Shown here: positions 1 to 8,148 of the stretch, piece by piece
Position numbering within the stretch: the stretch's first letter is position 1
Layout of the letters: every line of letters starts with the position of its first letter
IMG/VR virus record: IMGVR_UViG_3300025400_000033
Coordinates: 1 to 42,431 of that record
Reading direction: 5' to 3' (one strand)
DNA length: 42,431 bases
Origin: a virus
The notes under the pieces: model-generated
What the model was told of the DNA's origin: nothing
The model's database searches: none
The model's input: only the letters and a program-made list of their open reading frames with translations
Program-made: the position numbers and the translations under genes

Positions 1-302
1 ATATACTTTAAGTTTATGATGCCAGGATGCCAAGCGTCAGTAAACAAAAAATGATCGCCAGGCTTAACTGCTCCGGAGCAAAATAAACGACCCATCTGTT
101 CAACTTGAGCAGACTTGTAGATATTAGTGCCGCCAAAATTAAGAAAGGCGCCAGGAGTAGTGGCACTAGGAATGTCCGTAGGACCAGAGATAATTTGAAC
201 ATTGTGATCTTCCTTTGCAAGTAGATAAGGTACATGAGACTGCCATTGTCCCGTGTACCTACTCTCCACCGCCTCTATATCGACGATGAATACATTTGCC
301 AT
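1..302 (-). CDS. probable glycosyltransferase, N-terminal part (runs off the window)
   Basis: The frame opens with ATG at 302 and stays open to the left edge, giving 100 residues of a longer protein. It starts MANVFIVDIEAVESRYTG and contains TPGAFLNFGGTNIYKS and FLFTDAWHPG. From memory, such N-termini occur in conserved T4-like phage proteins usually annotated as glycosyltransferases; no catalytic motif lies within the visible part, so the function is inferred. The start codon overlaps the upstream stop by one base (TAATG), which points to translational coupling with the 74-residue gene before it. A shifted frame here also encodes a hydrophobic 73-residue peptide, but it lacks support. If it is a glycosyltransferase, it could modify phage DNA bases or host surface sugar. 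Confidence 0.55.
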   Translation of the reverse strand, partial: MANVFIVDIEAVESRYTGQWQSHVPYLLAKEDHNVQIISGPTDIPSATTPGAFLNFGGTNIYKSAQVEQMGRLFCSGAVKPGDHFLFTDAWHPGIINLKY

Positions 303-526
303 TACGCTTCCTGACGTGCTCGTGCTTCTCGGCGTGCCTTACGCTCCAAGTACTCTTGCTCTTGTTGATAACGACGATAGTCGGGACTGCGATACAGATC
401 CTTTTCGTCATACTTAATAAGGTTGAAACGGCAGTGGTCAAGCCACCGATCCAAGTCATCGAACACCCGTGTAACTTCGGGTTTCATCTTAAGAGTTTTT
501 TGGATATAGGCAGGGATATTAGCCAT
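302..526 (-). CDS. conserved small phage protein, unknown function
   Basis: 74 residues starting MANIPAYIQKTLKMKPEV. It is highly charged and ends in a helix rich in Arg, Glu and Gln (ERKARREARARQEA), which is probably a coiled coil or nucleic-acid-binding tail. I recognise the N-terminal half as typical of conserved T4-like myovirus hypotheticals, but no function is known to me. A ribosome site (AGGAAAA) lies just upstream of the ATG. The stop overlaps the next start by one base. Confidence 0.7.
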   Translation of the reverse strand: MANIPAYIQKTLKMKPEVTRVFDDLDRWLDHCRFNLIKYDEKDLYRSPDYRRYQQEQEYLERKARREARARQEA

Positions 527-545
527 GGTGTGTTTTTCCTTTAGT

Positions 546-917
546 TTAGGAGGTTAATGAAATAAGTGGAGTATATTCTACAATACCATCTGACTCACCA
601 TCTTCAGAAACCACAACTTCGTAATATCGTTCTCCGTATGTGGGAATAAGATGGTTTTGCAAAATATCTGTTGCTATCATTTCGCAGGATTTATGATTCT
701 GATTGCCTGCTTTGATAAAATCTTGTAGTGCCCATTTAACAAGGAAGAACTCTAGTTCACGATCCAAATGCGTGACAGAGATTTTAACTTCAACCTTGAA
801 CATATGGCGATGTTCATGTTCTAAGAATTCGATACGAGGATCGATCAATCCTGCGTTAGGATAAAAATGAAATCCTTCGAATTCTGTTCGAACTTTGATA
901 TAAGTGCTAGTTGTCAT
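546..917 (-). CDS. QueD-like 6-pyruvoyl/6-carboxy-tetrahydropterin synthase family protein
   Basis: 123 residues, the usual length for QueD/PTPS enzymes. These make 6-carboxytetrahydropterin from dihydroneopterin triphosphate, an early step of 7-deazaguanine (queuosine/PreQ0) synthesis. The zinc ligands fit: His17 in FEGFHF, then His36 and His38 in EHEHRHMFKVEV. Glu79 (KSCEM) matches the substrate-binding Ser/Thr-Glu, and a late Glu (VVSEDGESDGIVEY) matches the C-terminal family motif. The catalytic Cys normally found just before the HxH is absent; the only Cys is Cys78, so the chemistry may differ. It sits three genes downstream of a DpdA/TGT-like gene, which supports a role in DNA deazapurine modification. 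The start overlaps the upstream stop (ATGA). Confidence 0.72.
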   Translation of the reverse strand: MTTSTYIKVRTEFEGFHFYPNAGLIDPRIEFLEHEHRHMFKVEVKISVTHLDRELEFFLVKWALQDFIKAGNQNHKSCEMIATDILQNHLIPTYGERYYEVVVSEDGESDGIVEYTPLISLTS

Positions 918-1093
918 TCTGCTGACGGTTTCTTAACAACTTTTTGACTAGCAGTTGTGGGTTTTGATGGAAGGTTATCTTTCATCATATTATAGATTTC
1001 CCACAGCTTCCAGTCAATGCCTTCGAGTACTTTAAACAAGCGTTCTTCTACATCCGGCTTTGGAGCACCCTTAGTAACCTTAGTTGTAATCAT
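914..1093 (-). CDS. small unknown protein between the QueD-like gene and its neighbour
   Basis: 59 residues starting MITTKVTKGAPKPDVEER, with a central aromatic helix (IDWKLWEIYNMMKDN) and a basic, Pro/Thr-rich tail. Both ends overlap neighbours in ATGA fashion: its start overlaps the stop of the 179-residue gene and its stop overlaps the QueD-like start. This makes it a convincing coupled gene despite its size. I do not recognise a family. The position suggests a helper of the same pathway, but nothing in the sequence shows that. Confidence 0.7.
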   Translation of the reverse strand: MITTKVTKGAPKPDVEERLFKVLEGIDWKLWEIYNMMKDNLPSKPTTASQKVVKKPSAE

Positions 1094-1629
1094 AATGTTT
1101 TGTCCTTACTATATTGAGACCAGTCTGTAAACTTACTACGATCCTTCAGTGAGTGTAGACTGTGTGACCACACACCGGGATTGGTTGCATTAAAATCTTT
1201 ATCGTCGATCTTAATCATTGTATTATAATTCCACAAACCGATATACGGGATTGGAACACGAATTTGTGGAATAAAGTTATTATATTCGTTTAATCCGTTA
1301 TCTAAAAACTCTTCTGCTAGTGCAACTGGAATATCAAGACTGCAAAAATAATCTTGATCTAAAAAGTACTGAATCATACTTTCCCAATTTTGCCACTCTT
1401 CAAAAGAACTAGGATGAAAACTGTGATTAGCACCAAAGAAGATATGCTTAATATGCTTAGATGTGTCTAGCCAAGAATTGCTGTCTACAAGAATACTTTC
1501 TATCTTATCGATAGGCTGTACGCCTGTAACAAACAAGGTTTCTAATCCAAATGCAGGCGTATGCTCAATTTCAGTTCCTGTAAAGAACTGAACATCGGTA
1601 TGTTCGCCTGATGTATAGTTTCGTTTCAT
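1090..1629 (-). CDS. conserved phage protein of unknown function in the deazaguanine block
   Basis: 179 residues from ATG at 1629 (MKRNYTSGEHTDVQFFTG). Conserved-looking stretches include FFGANHSFHP, IPQIRVPIPYI and KIDDKDFNATNPGVWSH. From memory, proteins of this type are common in T4-like marine phages and tend to lie near queuosine-type genes, but no activity is known to me and there is no Fe-S CxxxCxxC motif. A sigma-70-like promoter has its -10 box only six bases before this ATG, so the message may be leaderless. An ATG five codons further upstream lies inside the -10 region and is less likely. The stop overlaps the next gene. Confidence 0.72.
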   Translation of the reverse strand: MKRNYTSGEHTDVQFFTGTEIEHTPAFGLETLFVTGVQPIDKIESILVDSNSWLDTSKHIKHIFFGANHSFHPSSFEEWQNWESMIQYFLDQDYFCSLDIPVALAEEFLDNGLNEYNNFIPQIRVPIPYIGLWNYNTMIKIDDKDFNATNPGVWSHSLHSLKDRSKFTDWSQYSKDKTL

Positions 1630-1635
1630 GCTATA

Positions 1636-1664
1636 AGTATACAATCTAATAAAGTTTTACGCAA
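1636..1664 (-). promoter_or_regulatory. sigma-70-like promoter ahead of the conserved unknown gene
   Basis: On the minus strand TTGCGT (1664-1659) is followed after exactly 17 bases by TATACT (1641-1636). Only six bases separate the -10 box from the ATG at 1629, so transcription should start at or next to the start codon and no Shine-Dalgarno site can be present in the message. It lies between dpdA and the downstream QueD-like operon and would let that operon be read independently. Confidence 0.55.
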
Positions 1665-1681
1665 GATTAAATATTACCAAA

Positions 1682-3253
1682 TCATAGATCTTCGTTAAAC
1701 TTATTTTCCAAATCATCTAACTTGCTTTCGTCTAACTCTGGCATAGCAAAAATTTCTGATACAGTTTTATCAATCACTGGAACATCTATTTCAAAAAAGT
1801 TGTTAAATGTATTTTGGGCAGGGCCTCCACGTAGTCTAGAACCTTCCAAACTACGTAAAAATCCAATACCTTTATCAATCATAGCAAATGCTTCGTCTTT
1901 AGTTTTTGTATTAAAAAGTTCTTCTACAAAACGATCGAAATACAAAATACTACGTGGAACCCATTCACTATATTCATCGCTGTTGATATTTTTAGAATCT
2001 AACTTCTTCCAATGACGCCAGTCGGGTTTATGTTTAGCACGTTCAACATCCATTAGATGATTAGCACGTTGTACAGCAACAATGTGTTGATATACATTAT
2101 GACCCATCATAAGGGCGTAGCTAAAACTATCCCAACTTGTACGACCTTCTTTGCCAATCTTGTTTAACATGCCAGGTGCATAATGACAAATATCGCCCAT
2201 GGTCAGCCTGCGGCCGAATTCACTTTCCCACGGGAATGGAATGTCTGATTCGGCAAGTGACTTGTTATCTGGTGCTTTTTCCATAGCAACACTCCACCGC
2301 TTTGTGGTATGTTGCGAGTTTGTGTAGACAAGTCCGTAGGCTGTTGCGACAAACGGTGAGGCGCAGTCAAAAGATATGGTAATTTCTTCATTGATATGTT
2401 TCCTTATTTGTCGTTGAATAGATGTTAGATAGCAAGCCCAATCTAACTGTGCTGTACCCAAAAAGTGGATCCAGTTTTTGCCTTTTAGCAAACCATCTTC
2501 TCTTAATGTCATTAGACGTTTAAGAGCAATATCCATCTTACACATATTAGCACCACCGAATGCCCAACCTTCGGCTTCCTTGCCCTCGTAAGGACCATTA
2601 GGATCGCTAAATTCTTTTACGCCTTGATACCATTTTTCAGCAGTTTCCCAATCGCTACCTTGTAAAACATTTAGGAACTTGGTCTTACCTTGGCGGTTAA
2701 CTAGGAAATAATCGTTATTGAAACGAGTCTTATCCAAACAATCATCAAATGTTTTTAGTCCAGTCTTGTGTGTATGATTTTCATCACATGCCCAAGTAGG
2801 AACGTCCAGCATCATTGACCAATCAGCGGTTTGTTCCAACCAATCTAAAATCTGTTGACGAACATAGTTAGCCTTGGGCCCTTCAAAATCTAACCAATCA
2901 AATTTCAAAACACCTTTACCAATCTGGAATCCGCCTGAATCGCCTAACATCATTGTGTTAGCACGATCACGTTGTTGAATCATGCTGTCTTGTGTTTGAC
3001 TTTTTGTTAAATCTAATTGAGCATGACCTGCAGAATATAAACTATATTTGTAATAGAAGTATCCTTCTTCGGGATTTAAAAAGTTCATACCTTCAATACC
3101 TCGATCAAATCCCGCAGGAATACGATCATCGGGTACAAACTTTTCTAATCTCTGTTTGGCAACATAAGTGCTATAGAAAGAGCTAATAGCTGGCAAATAG
3201 CAGGCATAATCCTTATTCAATACACTTAAATCTACTGGTGGTTTACTTTTCAT
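1682..3253 (-). CDS. dpdA: DpdA/TGT-like DNA guanine transglycosylase
   Basis: 523 residues from ATG at 3253 ([16 protein letters not shown]). The fold of tRNA-guanine transglycosylase is legible: DSGGFQ at 105-110 (the base-binding Asp), MMLDVPT with Asp150, NVLQGSDW at 195-202, GWAFGGAN at 229-236, and FDCASP with Asp296 at the place of the TGT nucleophile. The protein is longer than bacterial TGT (about 375) and lacks its CxCxxC zinc site, as expected for the DpdA branch that exchanges guanine in DNA for a 7-deazaguanine. Known phage DpdA proteins protect DNA from host restriction. The start lies inside the last codons of the homing endonuclease (11-base overlap). A longer frame opening at 3340 would bury 29 residues in that gene and is rejected. 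Confidence 0.8.
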   Translation of the reverse strand: MKSKPPVDLSVLNKDYACYLPAISSFYSTYVAKQRLEKFVPDDRIPAGFDRGIEGMNFLNPEEGYFYYKYSLYSAGHAQLDLTKSQTQDSMIQQRDRANTMMLGDSGGFQIGKGVLKFDWLDFEGPKANYVRQQILDWLEQTADWSMMLDVPTWACDENHTHKTGLKTFDDCLDKTRFNNDYFLVNRQGKTKFLNVLQGSDWETAEKWYQGVKEFSDPNGPYEGKEAEGWAFGGANMCKMDIALKRLMTLREDGLLKGKNWIHFLGTAQLDWACYLTSIQRQIRKHINEEITISFDCASPFVATAYGLVYTNSQHTTKRWSVAMEKAPDNKSLAESDIPFPWESEFGRRLTMGDICHYAPGMLNKIGKEGRTSWDSFSYALMMGHNVYQHIVAVQRANHLMDVERAKHKPDWRHWKKLDSKNINSDEYSEWVPRSILYFDRFVEELFNTKTKDEAFAMIDKGIGFLRSLEGSRLRGGPAQNTFNNFFEIDVPVIDKTVSEIFAMPELDESKLDDLENKFNEDL

Positions 3254-3923
3254 TTCGTTTTTGTTCCCATAATTTTTTTCTTGCTTCTGACATCTTTCTT
3301 TTAGTTTTGTCTGACATCTTTCTACCTTTAAGTGTAGCACTTATTTTCTCTTTTTGCAAGTCCGACATTACTTTACCTTTTTGTGCGGCACACATTTTAG
3401 CACGGGTTTCGGCACTTACTTCTACTCCTAATCTGGAGCCTTTTTGAACACCTGTCTTGCCTTTATTCCAAGGAGTTTTACCTTTACCAGCTTCGCTTAA
3501 TTTTTTTCTATGCTCTTCTGATTTTGTTTTACCTTTTAACGCTTCTGATATTCTTTCTTTGTGTGTATCTTTTCTTGGTTTCTTATTTGCTTCGGAAATA
3601 GTCTTTCTCCCTTTTTCTGATAGGTACGACCCGATCTTTATATCTTTGTTCCACGGAATAATGCCTGCCGATCCATCACCACCGTCTGTCCTATTATGTA
3701 AAATACCTGTACCTATATCTTTTCGACCATACCATCTAATCATTCTACGCTCAATAGCAAATGCTCCAAGCTCTGTTAAATTTGTTTCTAATATAACAAT
3801 TCTATTTAGGTCTTTAGGAACAATAACAGAGTGAGACTTTTGCCACGCTCTGTCATCTTTCCCTTTACCAATATAATACGGTGTTAAATCTTTAGTTCTC
3901 AAATAAGCATATACATAAAACAT
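3243..3923 (-). CDS. GIY-YIG homing endonuclease with NUMOD3-type DNA-binding repeats
   Basis: 226 residues. The N-terminal GIY-YIG nuclease is seen in YVYAYLR (3-9), YYIGKG (16-21) and a catalytic-type Glu in [11 protein letters not shown]. The C-terminal half is a string of basic repeats of the form [17 protein letters not shown] and [17 protein letters not shown], typical of NUMOD3 modules in Seg-like free-standing endonucleases. These cut a homologous phage genome near their own insertion site and so spread by repair. A ribosome site (AGGAG) is seven bases before the ATG, and an exact T4-type late promoter is just upstream. The stop overlaps the dpdA start, so the element abuts a DNA-modification gene. 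Confidence 0.88.
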   Translation of the reverse strand: MFYVYAYLRTKDLTPYYIGKGKDDRAWQKSHSVIVPKDLNRIVILETNLTELGAFAIERRMIRWYGRKDIGTGILHNRTDGGDGSAGIIPWNKDIKIGSYLSEKGRKTISEANKKPRKDTHKERISEALKGKTKSEEHRKKLSEAGKGKTPWNKGKTGVQKGSRLGVEVSAETRAKMCAAQKGKVMSDLQKEKISATLKGRKMSDKTKRKMSEARKKLWEQKRNEK

Positions 3924-3942
3924 AATAGTTCTCCTATATGTT

Positions 3943-3950
3943 TATTTATA
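3943..3950 (-). promoter_or_regulatory. T4-type late promoter (TATAAATA) for the GIY-YIG gene
   Basis: The minus strand reads TATAAATA, the exact T4 late promoter box recognised by the gp55 sigma factor with the gp33 and gp45 co-activators. The ATG is 19 bases downstream with an AGGAG site between. Late promoters in front of intron-free homing endonucleases are known in T4. Confidence 0.7.
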
Positions 3951-3971
3951 CTTACTTGCTATATACACCTA

Positions 3972-4181
3972 TTATTCTTCTACTCCGAAATGTTCTCGCA
4001 ATGCCTTAGCATCTTCTTCATTCATTGCCAGCCAATCAATACTTTCTTTCACAATTAACTCAGTAAAATCTTCTAAGTATTTTGTCAAGTCCGCATCTTC
4101 TCGATGGCAACTTACCAGTTTACCTTTATGTTCGCTAACTAACCATGATTTAATAGCAAGTTCTCTAATCTTCTCGTTCAT
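3972..4181 (-). CDS. small conserved phage protein, unknown function
   Basis: 69 residues starting MNEKIRELAIKSWL and ending in REHFGVEE. Similar short proteins with an MNE(K/R)IRELA start, a central ELIV(K/Q)E helix and a HFGVE tail are common in tailed phages (from memory), all without assigned function. It is acidic and mostly helical. The start lies within the end of the 42-residue gene upstream (17-base overlap), so the two are probably co-translated. Confidence 0.65.
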   Translation of the reverse strand: MNEKIRELAIKSWLVSEHKGKLVSCHREDADLTKYLEDFTELIVKESIDWLAMNEEDAKALREHFGVEE

Positions 4182-4293
4182 ATTCTTTGCTTAAAATTAC
4201 TGTTGCCTTTAATTGGCGTTTAGCTCGTTCGACATCTTCGAGTACTTTATTTAGGTTTTCTTGAGCGGCTTCAACTGCCGGTGGTTTCTTCAT
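4165..4293 (-). CDS. 42-residue helical protein resembling the tail of its upstream neighbour
   Basis: Starts MKKPPAVEAAQENLNKVL and ends SKEYERED, one long predicted helix. It resembles the C-terminal part of the 126-residue protein encoded just upstream: PAVEAAQENL against PAIKAARENL, and RQLKATVIL against QQLEITAIL. The ATG lies inside the end of that gene in another frame, and its own end overlaps the next gene. It looks like a duplicated tail that became a separate small gene. Function unknown. Confidence 0.5.
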   Translation of the reverse strand: MKKPPAVEAAQENLNKVLEDVERAKRQLKATVILSKEYERED

Positions 4294-4651
4294 TGTTATT
4301 TTCTTCTTGTTCTACTAATATAGCAGTTATTTCTAGTTGTTGTCTAGCTTTAAGGAGATTTTCTCTTGCAGCCTTAATAGCAGGGTGATCACTTTGTTCC
4401 CATATCTGTTCTTCCTGCATACGTTTGATAACCCAATCTATAGCTCGTTCAGCGCTATATGAAAGTTTTATTGTAGGGCTGGAATCGATAATAGGTTTCC
4501 AGCTTATTCCGTCGTACACATCGAAGCCCTGACGAGATGAATTAAATTTAATCATTCCTGCCATGTCGGTTCCGTTGTTGTAAAAACTCGGATACTGTGA
4601 ATATCCGCCGTCTACTTGAATATGCGTACCGCCTGCAATATTCTTAATCAT
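4271..4651 (-). CDS. probable minor virion protein with a YDG-W motif
   Basis: 126 residues. The N-terminal half has MAGMIKFNSSRQGFDVYDG followed by ISWKP, a pattern seen in phage structural and fibre-associated proteins where a sample-to-label text of the type 'RFN..T...EVYDG..W' recurs. The C-terminal half is a helix (HPAIKAARENLLKARQQLE) with an acidic, Asn-rich end. It starts two bases after the clamp gene stop, so it shares a message with the replication genes. The exact role is unknown. Confidence 0.6.
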   Translation of the reverse strand: MIKNIAGGTHIQVDGGYSQYPSFYNNGTDMAGMIKFNSSRQGFDVYDGISWKPIIDSSPTIKLSYSAERAIDWVIKRMQEEQIWEQSDHPAIKAARENLLKARQQLEITAILVEQEENNNEETTGS

Positions 4652-4653
4652 TT

Positions 4654-5388
4654 TTAGACACCTGCTGGGATAATGTATTTGTAAGTTGCAATACCGCTAT
4701 CTAGTTCAATCTGCATAGCACCGCCATTACTGAAACTAACTTTAGCATTGTTAGTATCTGCAATCTTTAAAATACTCAATACATTACTAACTGGATATGT
4801 CCAAGCCTTAGTTAGCTTTCCAGTAACGCCTGTAGCAAATGTAAACTCACCTGCATGGCTGCTTTGATCTCCAAAAGAGAAAATCAACTTATCTCCATCT
4901 GTCTTAGCCAAGAAACTTGTATGTTCTGTATTTGCACCTGCTTGGAACTGAAAGCGTTGAATGCCGGTAACAGTAGGAGTAACTTCAACTTCCCAGTTAG
5001 CACCTTTGAACTTAACAGTCTTAAGTTTTTCTTCAATAACATCTTGATTCATGAAACGATAATCGTTCTTGAAATCACCGTCCTTGTTTTCAAAATGTAA
5101 TCCTGTTGGGATGTTAACACCGTTGCGTTGACCAGTTACTAACTCAATCTTAGCATCTTCTTGGTATTCTTTACCTTCGATAAGATAACGAAGTTTTTCA
5201 AGTTGTGGCATACCAAATGTACCGATCAACTGTGGATATGGATCTGTAGTTTCTGCGTATAGAATAACACTTTTGTTTTCTTCAATACTATCGATTAATG
5301 TTTTGTCTGATGTGCCAGTTACCTTAACAATGTTTAGGAAACCTAGTTTTTGTGTATGAGCTACGATGTCTTTAAGTAAATCTTGCAT
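4654..5388 (-). CDS. 45: DNA polymerase sliding clamp (gp45-like)
   Basis: 244 residues from ATG at 5388 (MQDLLKDIVAHTQKLG), chosen because AAAGGA sits eight bases upstream; a longer frame from 5436 has no such site. The chain alternates beta strands and short helices like PCNA/gp45 clamps. It ends with GAMQIELDSGIATYKY and IIPAGV, like the last strand pair of these clamps. It lies directly downstream of the polymerase gene, whose last residues (NSLFSFE) look like a clamp-binding peptide. In T4-like phages the clamp also activates late promoters, which are present in this window. It differs from the T4 gp45 sequence, so identity rests on fold-like pattern and position. Confidence 0.68.
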   Translation of the reverse strand: MQDLLKDIVAHTQKLGFLNIVKVTGTSDKTLIDSIEENKSVILYAETTDPYPQLIGTFGMPQLEKLRYLIEGKEYQEDAKIELVTGQRNGVNIPTGLHFENKDGDFKNDYRFMNQDVIEEKLKTVKFKGANWEVEVTPTVTGIQRFQFQAGANTEHTSFLAKTDGDKLIFSFGDQSSHAGEFTFATGVTGKLTKAWTYPVSNVLSILKIADTNNAKVSFSNGGAMQIELDSGIATYKYIIPAGV

Positions 5389-5407
5389 GATAAAAGTCCT
5401 TTGTATA

Positions 5408-5436
5408 AGTTTATTTAGGTTGAGAAGTAAAGTCAA
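5408..5436 (-). promoter_or_regulatory. possible sigma-70-like promoter for the sliding clamp gene
   Basis: Minus strand TTGACT (5436-5431), 17 bases, then TAAACT (5413-5408). The -10 is a weak match. It lies in the 56-base gap between the polymerase stop and the clamp start, with the ribosome site downstream. A CTAAATAA string in the same gap is a poor match to the late box. Confidence 0.35.
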
Positions 5437-5444
5437 TGACTATT

Positions 5445-8114
5445 TTATTCAAATGAGAATAAGGAGTTAAATGTATTGGTCTCAGTAGTAGAACTTAAAT
5501 CCCACTCCAATACACCGATAAGATTTTCAATCTTGTTATTAATAATAGTTGCTTCCATTTCTGCATGGTCAAATGGAAGTTCTTGGAACCACTTAGGTAA
5601 TCGTAGTTCGTCGACTGGATAAGCAATGCTAGTGAATCCCAATGGATTTGGACGCATCTTGCAGACAATAACTTTCATACCGTCAACAATCTGTTGACTG
5701 TATTTGTCACCGTTCATACGTTTCAATGTGTTCCAGTTGATACTAGCACGAACGTGTCCTGGCATATTGGCCTTGCCAGCTTTCTTTTCTTTTTCTTGAT
5801 ATTCAGCAATATTATTGGCACGTTTTGGTGAACCTTTTTCCCATCCAGGTCGGGCCTTGAACTCGGTTCTAAACTCGCTAATCATATCTAGAATCTCTCG
5901 TTCTTCACTGCCATTCAGTACTTTGGTAAGAACTTCTTCCAAGAACTTTTGCATAAATTCTGGAGTGTCACTGCGTTTCAAATCTAAACCCATGGCTTTG
6001 ATCTTACCAGGCTTGCCATTAACATCACTGCGCTTGCCTTCTTTATCGTAGTACAATACAGCATAGCGTTTCTTAGTAATGAATAAGCCTTTAATAGCAA
6101 CGATTTCACGACCAGCTTTAATAACTTCTCCACGTGATTTTGGGCAGTGATGAGAGTTTAACATATGCTGCGGGAATGTACTATTCACCTCATCGGCAAT
6201 GGTATCATATAGCTGAACAACGGTATCTTTAGTCCAAGGAATCTGCCCTTTGGCAATTTCATTCTTCAAGGATGTATAGGCGCTGAAGTAAGCGGAGTCA
6301 GTGTCTCCATAAATGATACTTTTGCCGATGTGGTTGTATTCGCCTGTGATGACTTCGTTAATTTTTGCTGCCATGTGTCTTGCGATTCCTCGGCCTGTAA
6401 GAGTGGTTGACTGACCAATGCGATTATCGAAAAAACGACAACCAGCGTTGAGAATAGCACCGTATAGGCTATTGAGGTTAATCTTTTTAACCAATTGACG
6501 TTTGTCCCAGTATTCTTCTTCAATTTTGTTCTCCGCTTTGATAGCTTCTTTGAGCTTGGCCTGCATTTCCTTACGCTCTTTATACCAGCGGGCAAGCAAC
6601 CCTGGAATAATACCTTCCTTTTCGTGTGTAAAAATAGTGCCATTAGAACTCAACATCCATGGATTATTACTTTCAAAGATAAGTTCATAAATTTGAGCAC
6701 CGCTCATTACACTGGTCTCGCCATTTTCCCAGTCGATGATGATATCGTGAGCACGGTCTTGGTTCATAACAAATTCGTATTCGTTACTGCCAAACTTACC
6801 TTCCCATGCACCTGCAAAACTAGTACCCTTGGAAATTTTATCTTCGATTTCTTCTTTGGTATAATCTTGACGTAACTGTCCGACAATAGTTTCTGGACCC
6901 ATGTTCAATGCACGAATCACTGATGGATATAGTGAGTTAATATCCATTGAACCGATATAGTCGTGAAGTCCTTTTTTAGGATAAGCAACATACGCACCTG
7001 CTGCCTGTGTGTTTAGTGTATCATCTCGCTTAGGACGACTAGGCACAATAAGACCGCGGTGATGTGCTTCATTTACAATAGCCTGTTCTGTAACAGCTAC
7101 AGCACCCATTGTAGTTTGTAGCAACACGGTGTTTTCATGAGCAACAGTATTAGCAAGGTCGATGAACTTGAGTTTCTTATCTAACTTATCTAATAGCGCA
7201 CAGTCTTGTCTATTATATTCGATAAACTTACGGAAGTCGTTATTGTAAAGTTGATCTAATGTGCCTTCGTAGACAGTCTTAGATTCGCCTACTTCCATTT
7301 CTCCGATTGCATCCAATCGATAAGTGTGACGTTCTTCATATGTGTACTTTCTGTACAACTCGAGACTATCAAGATGAACGCGACCGACAAGGTCATAAGT
7401 AACAGCGGCCTTTCCATACTTTTCGTACTCTCTCTTTTTAGGTAGTTGATCCCATAAGCAAAAACGACGAGTATCTTCCTTACTCAATGTTTTTGTAACT
7501 CTATTTACTGTGTAGGGAATATCGAAGCCTTCTGAGTTCCAACCACTTAGCACATCTGCATCCTGAATCAAGTCCAAGAATGTATTAAGCATTTCATATT
7601 CAGTTTCAAATAAAACAGTATTAGGAAATTCTTTAACTTGCTCTTGTGCTTGTTCCATGGTCAATGTTTTAGGTGGAACAGCAAGACAAACTAGTGTATC
7701 TAACCATTGTAGGTGAACAGCGATAGCAGTGATTGGCATAAATGCATCGTCTGGACTTGCATAGCCACGTTCTGGATCGAAGTCCACCTCAATATCAAAA
7801 AATGCTACATTTAGTTTTGGAGCATCTTTGCCAAGATAGTTTTCTTCTAGTGTGCGGAATACAGGATTGATATCGCTTTCATAAAGTTTATGATTGCTGT
7901 GAATTCTCTGTTCTTTTGTGAATTCTTTAAATGTTCGGGCTGTAACTTTATTAAGATTTTCGCCGAAGATTGACTTATACTTGCCCCTTTGATCGGGATA
8001 GTAAAACATATAACGAGCAGGATATTCTTGGAATATTCTACCTTTCTTAGGATCACGTTCAACAACATAGACAATGTCTTTGTCACGATCCCATCGTGAA
8101 TCTACATAACTCAT
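5445..8114 (-). CDS. 43: family B DNA polymerase (gp43-like)
   Basis: 889 residues, close to T4 gp43 (898). The 3'-5' exonuclease motifs are intact: FDIEVD at 106-111, NSEGFDIPY at 193-201 and YNRQDCALLD at 300-309. Polymerase motif A is DINSLYPSVI (391-400), motif B KKINLNSLYG (543-552) and motif C YGDTDS (602-607). All catalytic acidic residues are present, so it should be an active proofreading replicase. The C-terminus TFNSLFSFE fits a clamp-binding peptide. A hairpin directly before the ribosome site (AAGGA) resembles the T4 gp43 translational operator. The sliding clamp follows downstream. Confidence 0.96.
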   Translation of the reverse strand: MSYVDSRWDRDKDIVYVVERDPKKGRIFQEYPARYMFYYPDQRGKYKSIFGENLNKVTARTFKEFTKEQRIHSNHKLYESDINPVFRTLEENYLGKDAPKLNVAFFDIEVDFDPERGYASPDDAFMPITAIAVHLQWLDTLVCLAVPPKTLTMEQAQEQVKEFPNTVLFETEYEMLNTFLDLIQDADVLSGWNSEGFDIPYTVNRVTKTLSKEDTRRFCLWDQLPKKREYEKYGKAAVTYDLVGRVHLDSLELYRKYTYEERHTYRLDAIGEMEVGESKTVYEGTLDQLYNNDFRKFIEYNRQDCALLDKLDKKLKFIDLANTVAHENTVLLQTTMGAVAVTEQAIVNEAHHRGLIVPSRPKRDDTLNTQAAGAYVAYPKKGLHDYIGSMDINSLYPSVIRALNMGPETIVGQLRQDYTKEEIEDKISKGTSFAGAWEGKFGSNEYEFVMNQDRAHDIIIDWENGETSVMSGAQIYELIFESNNPWMLSSNGTIFTHEKEGIIPGLLARWYKERKEMQAKLKEAIKAENKIEEEYWDKRQLVKKINLNSLYGAILNAGCRFFDNRIGQSTTLTGRGIARHMAAKINEVITGEYNHIGKSIIYGDTDSAYFSAYTSLKNEIAKGQIPWTKDTVVQLYDTIADEVNSTFPQHMLNSHHCPKSRGEVIKAGREIVAIKGLFITKKRYAVLYYDKEGKRSDVNGKPGKIKAMGLDLKRSDTPEFMQKFLEEVLTKVLNGSEEREILDMISEFRTEFKARPGWEKGSPKRANNIAEYQEKEKKAGKANMPGHVRASINWNTLKRMNGDKYSQQIVDGMKVIVCKMRPNPLGFTSIAYPVDELRLPKWFQELPFDHAEMEATIINNKIENLIGVLEWDLSSTTETNTFNSLFSFE

Positions 8115-8128
8115 ATTATTTTTCTTCC

Positions 8129-8148
8129 TTGAGATTTCAGGCTCTCAA
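8129..8148 (-). promoter_or_regulatory. hairpin at the polymerase ribosome site, possible gp43 autoregulatory operator
   Basis: The minus strand reads TTGAGA, an eight-base loop GCCTGAAA, then TCTCAA, a perfect six-base-pair stem. The last AA of the stem runs into the AAGGA ribosome site of gene 43. In T4, gp43 represses its own translation by binding a hairpin with a short stem and an eight-base loop next to its ribosome site. The loop sequence here differs from T4, so this is a structural analogy. Confidence 0.5.

Noticed and set aside
14-235. Hydrophobic 73-residue minus-strand frame
   Set aside because: It is a shifted frame of the glycosyltransferase-like gene, which has a coupled start and a recognisable sequence.
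3254-3340. N-terminal extension of dpdA by 29 residues
   Set aside because: It lies wholly within the homing endonuclease, is Lys/Gln-rich and has no ribosome site; ATG at 3253 gives the conserved-looking start.
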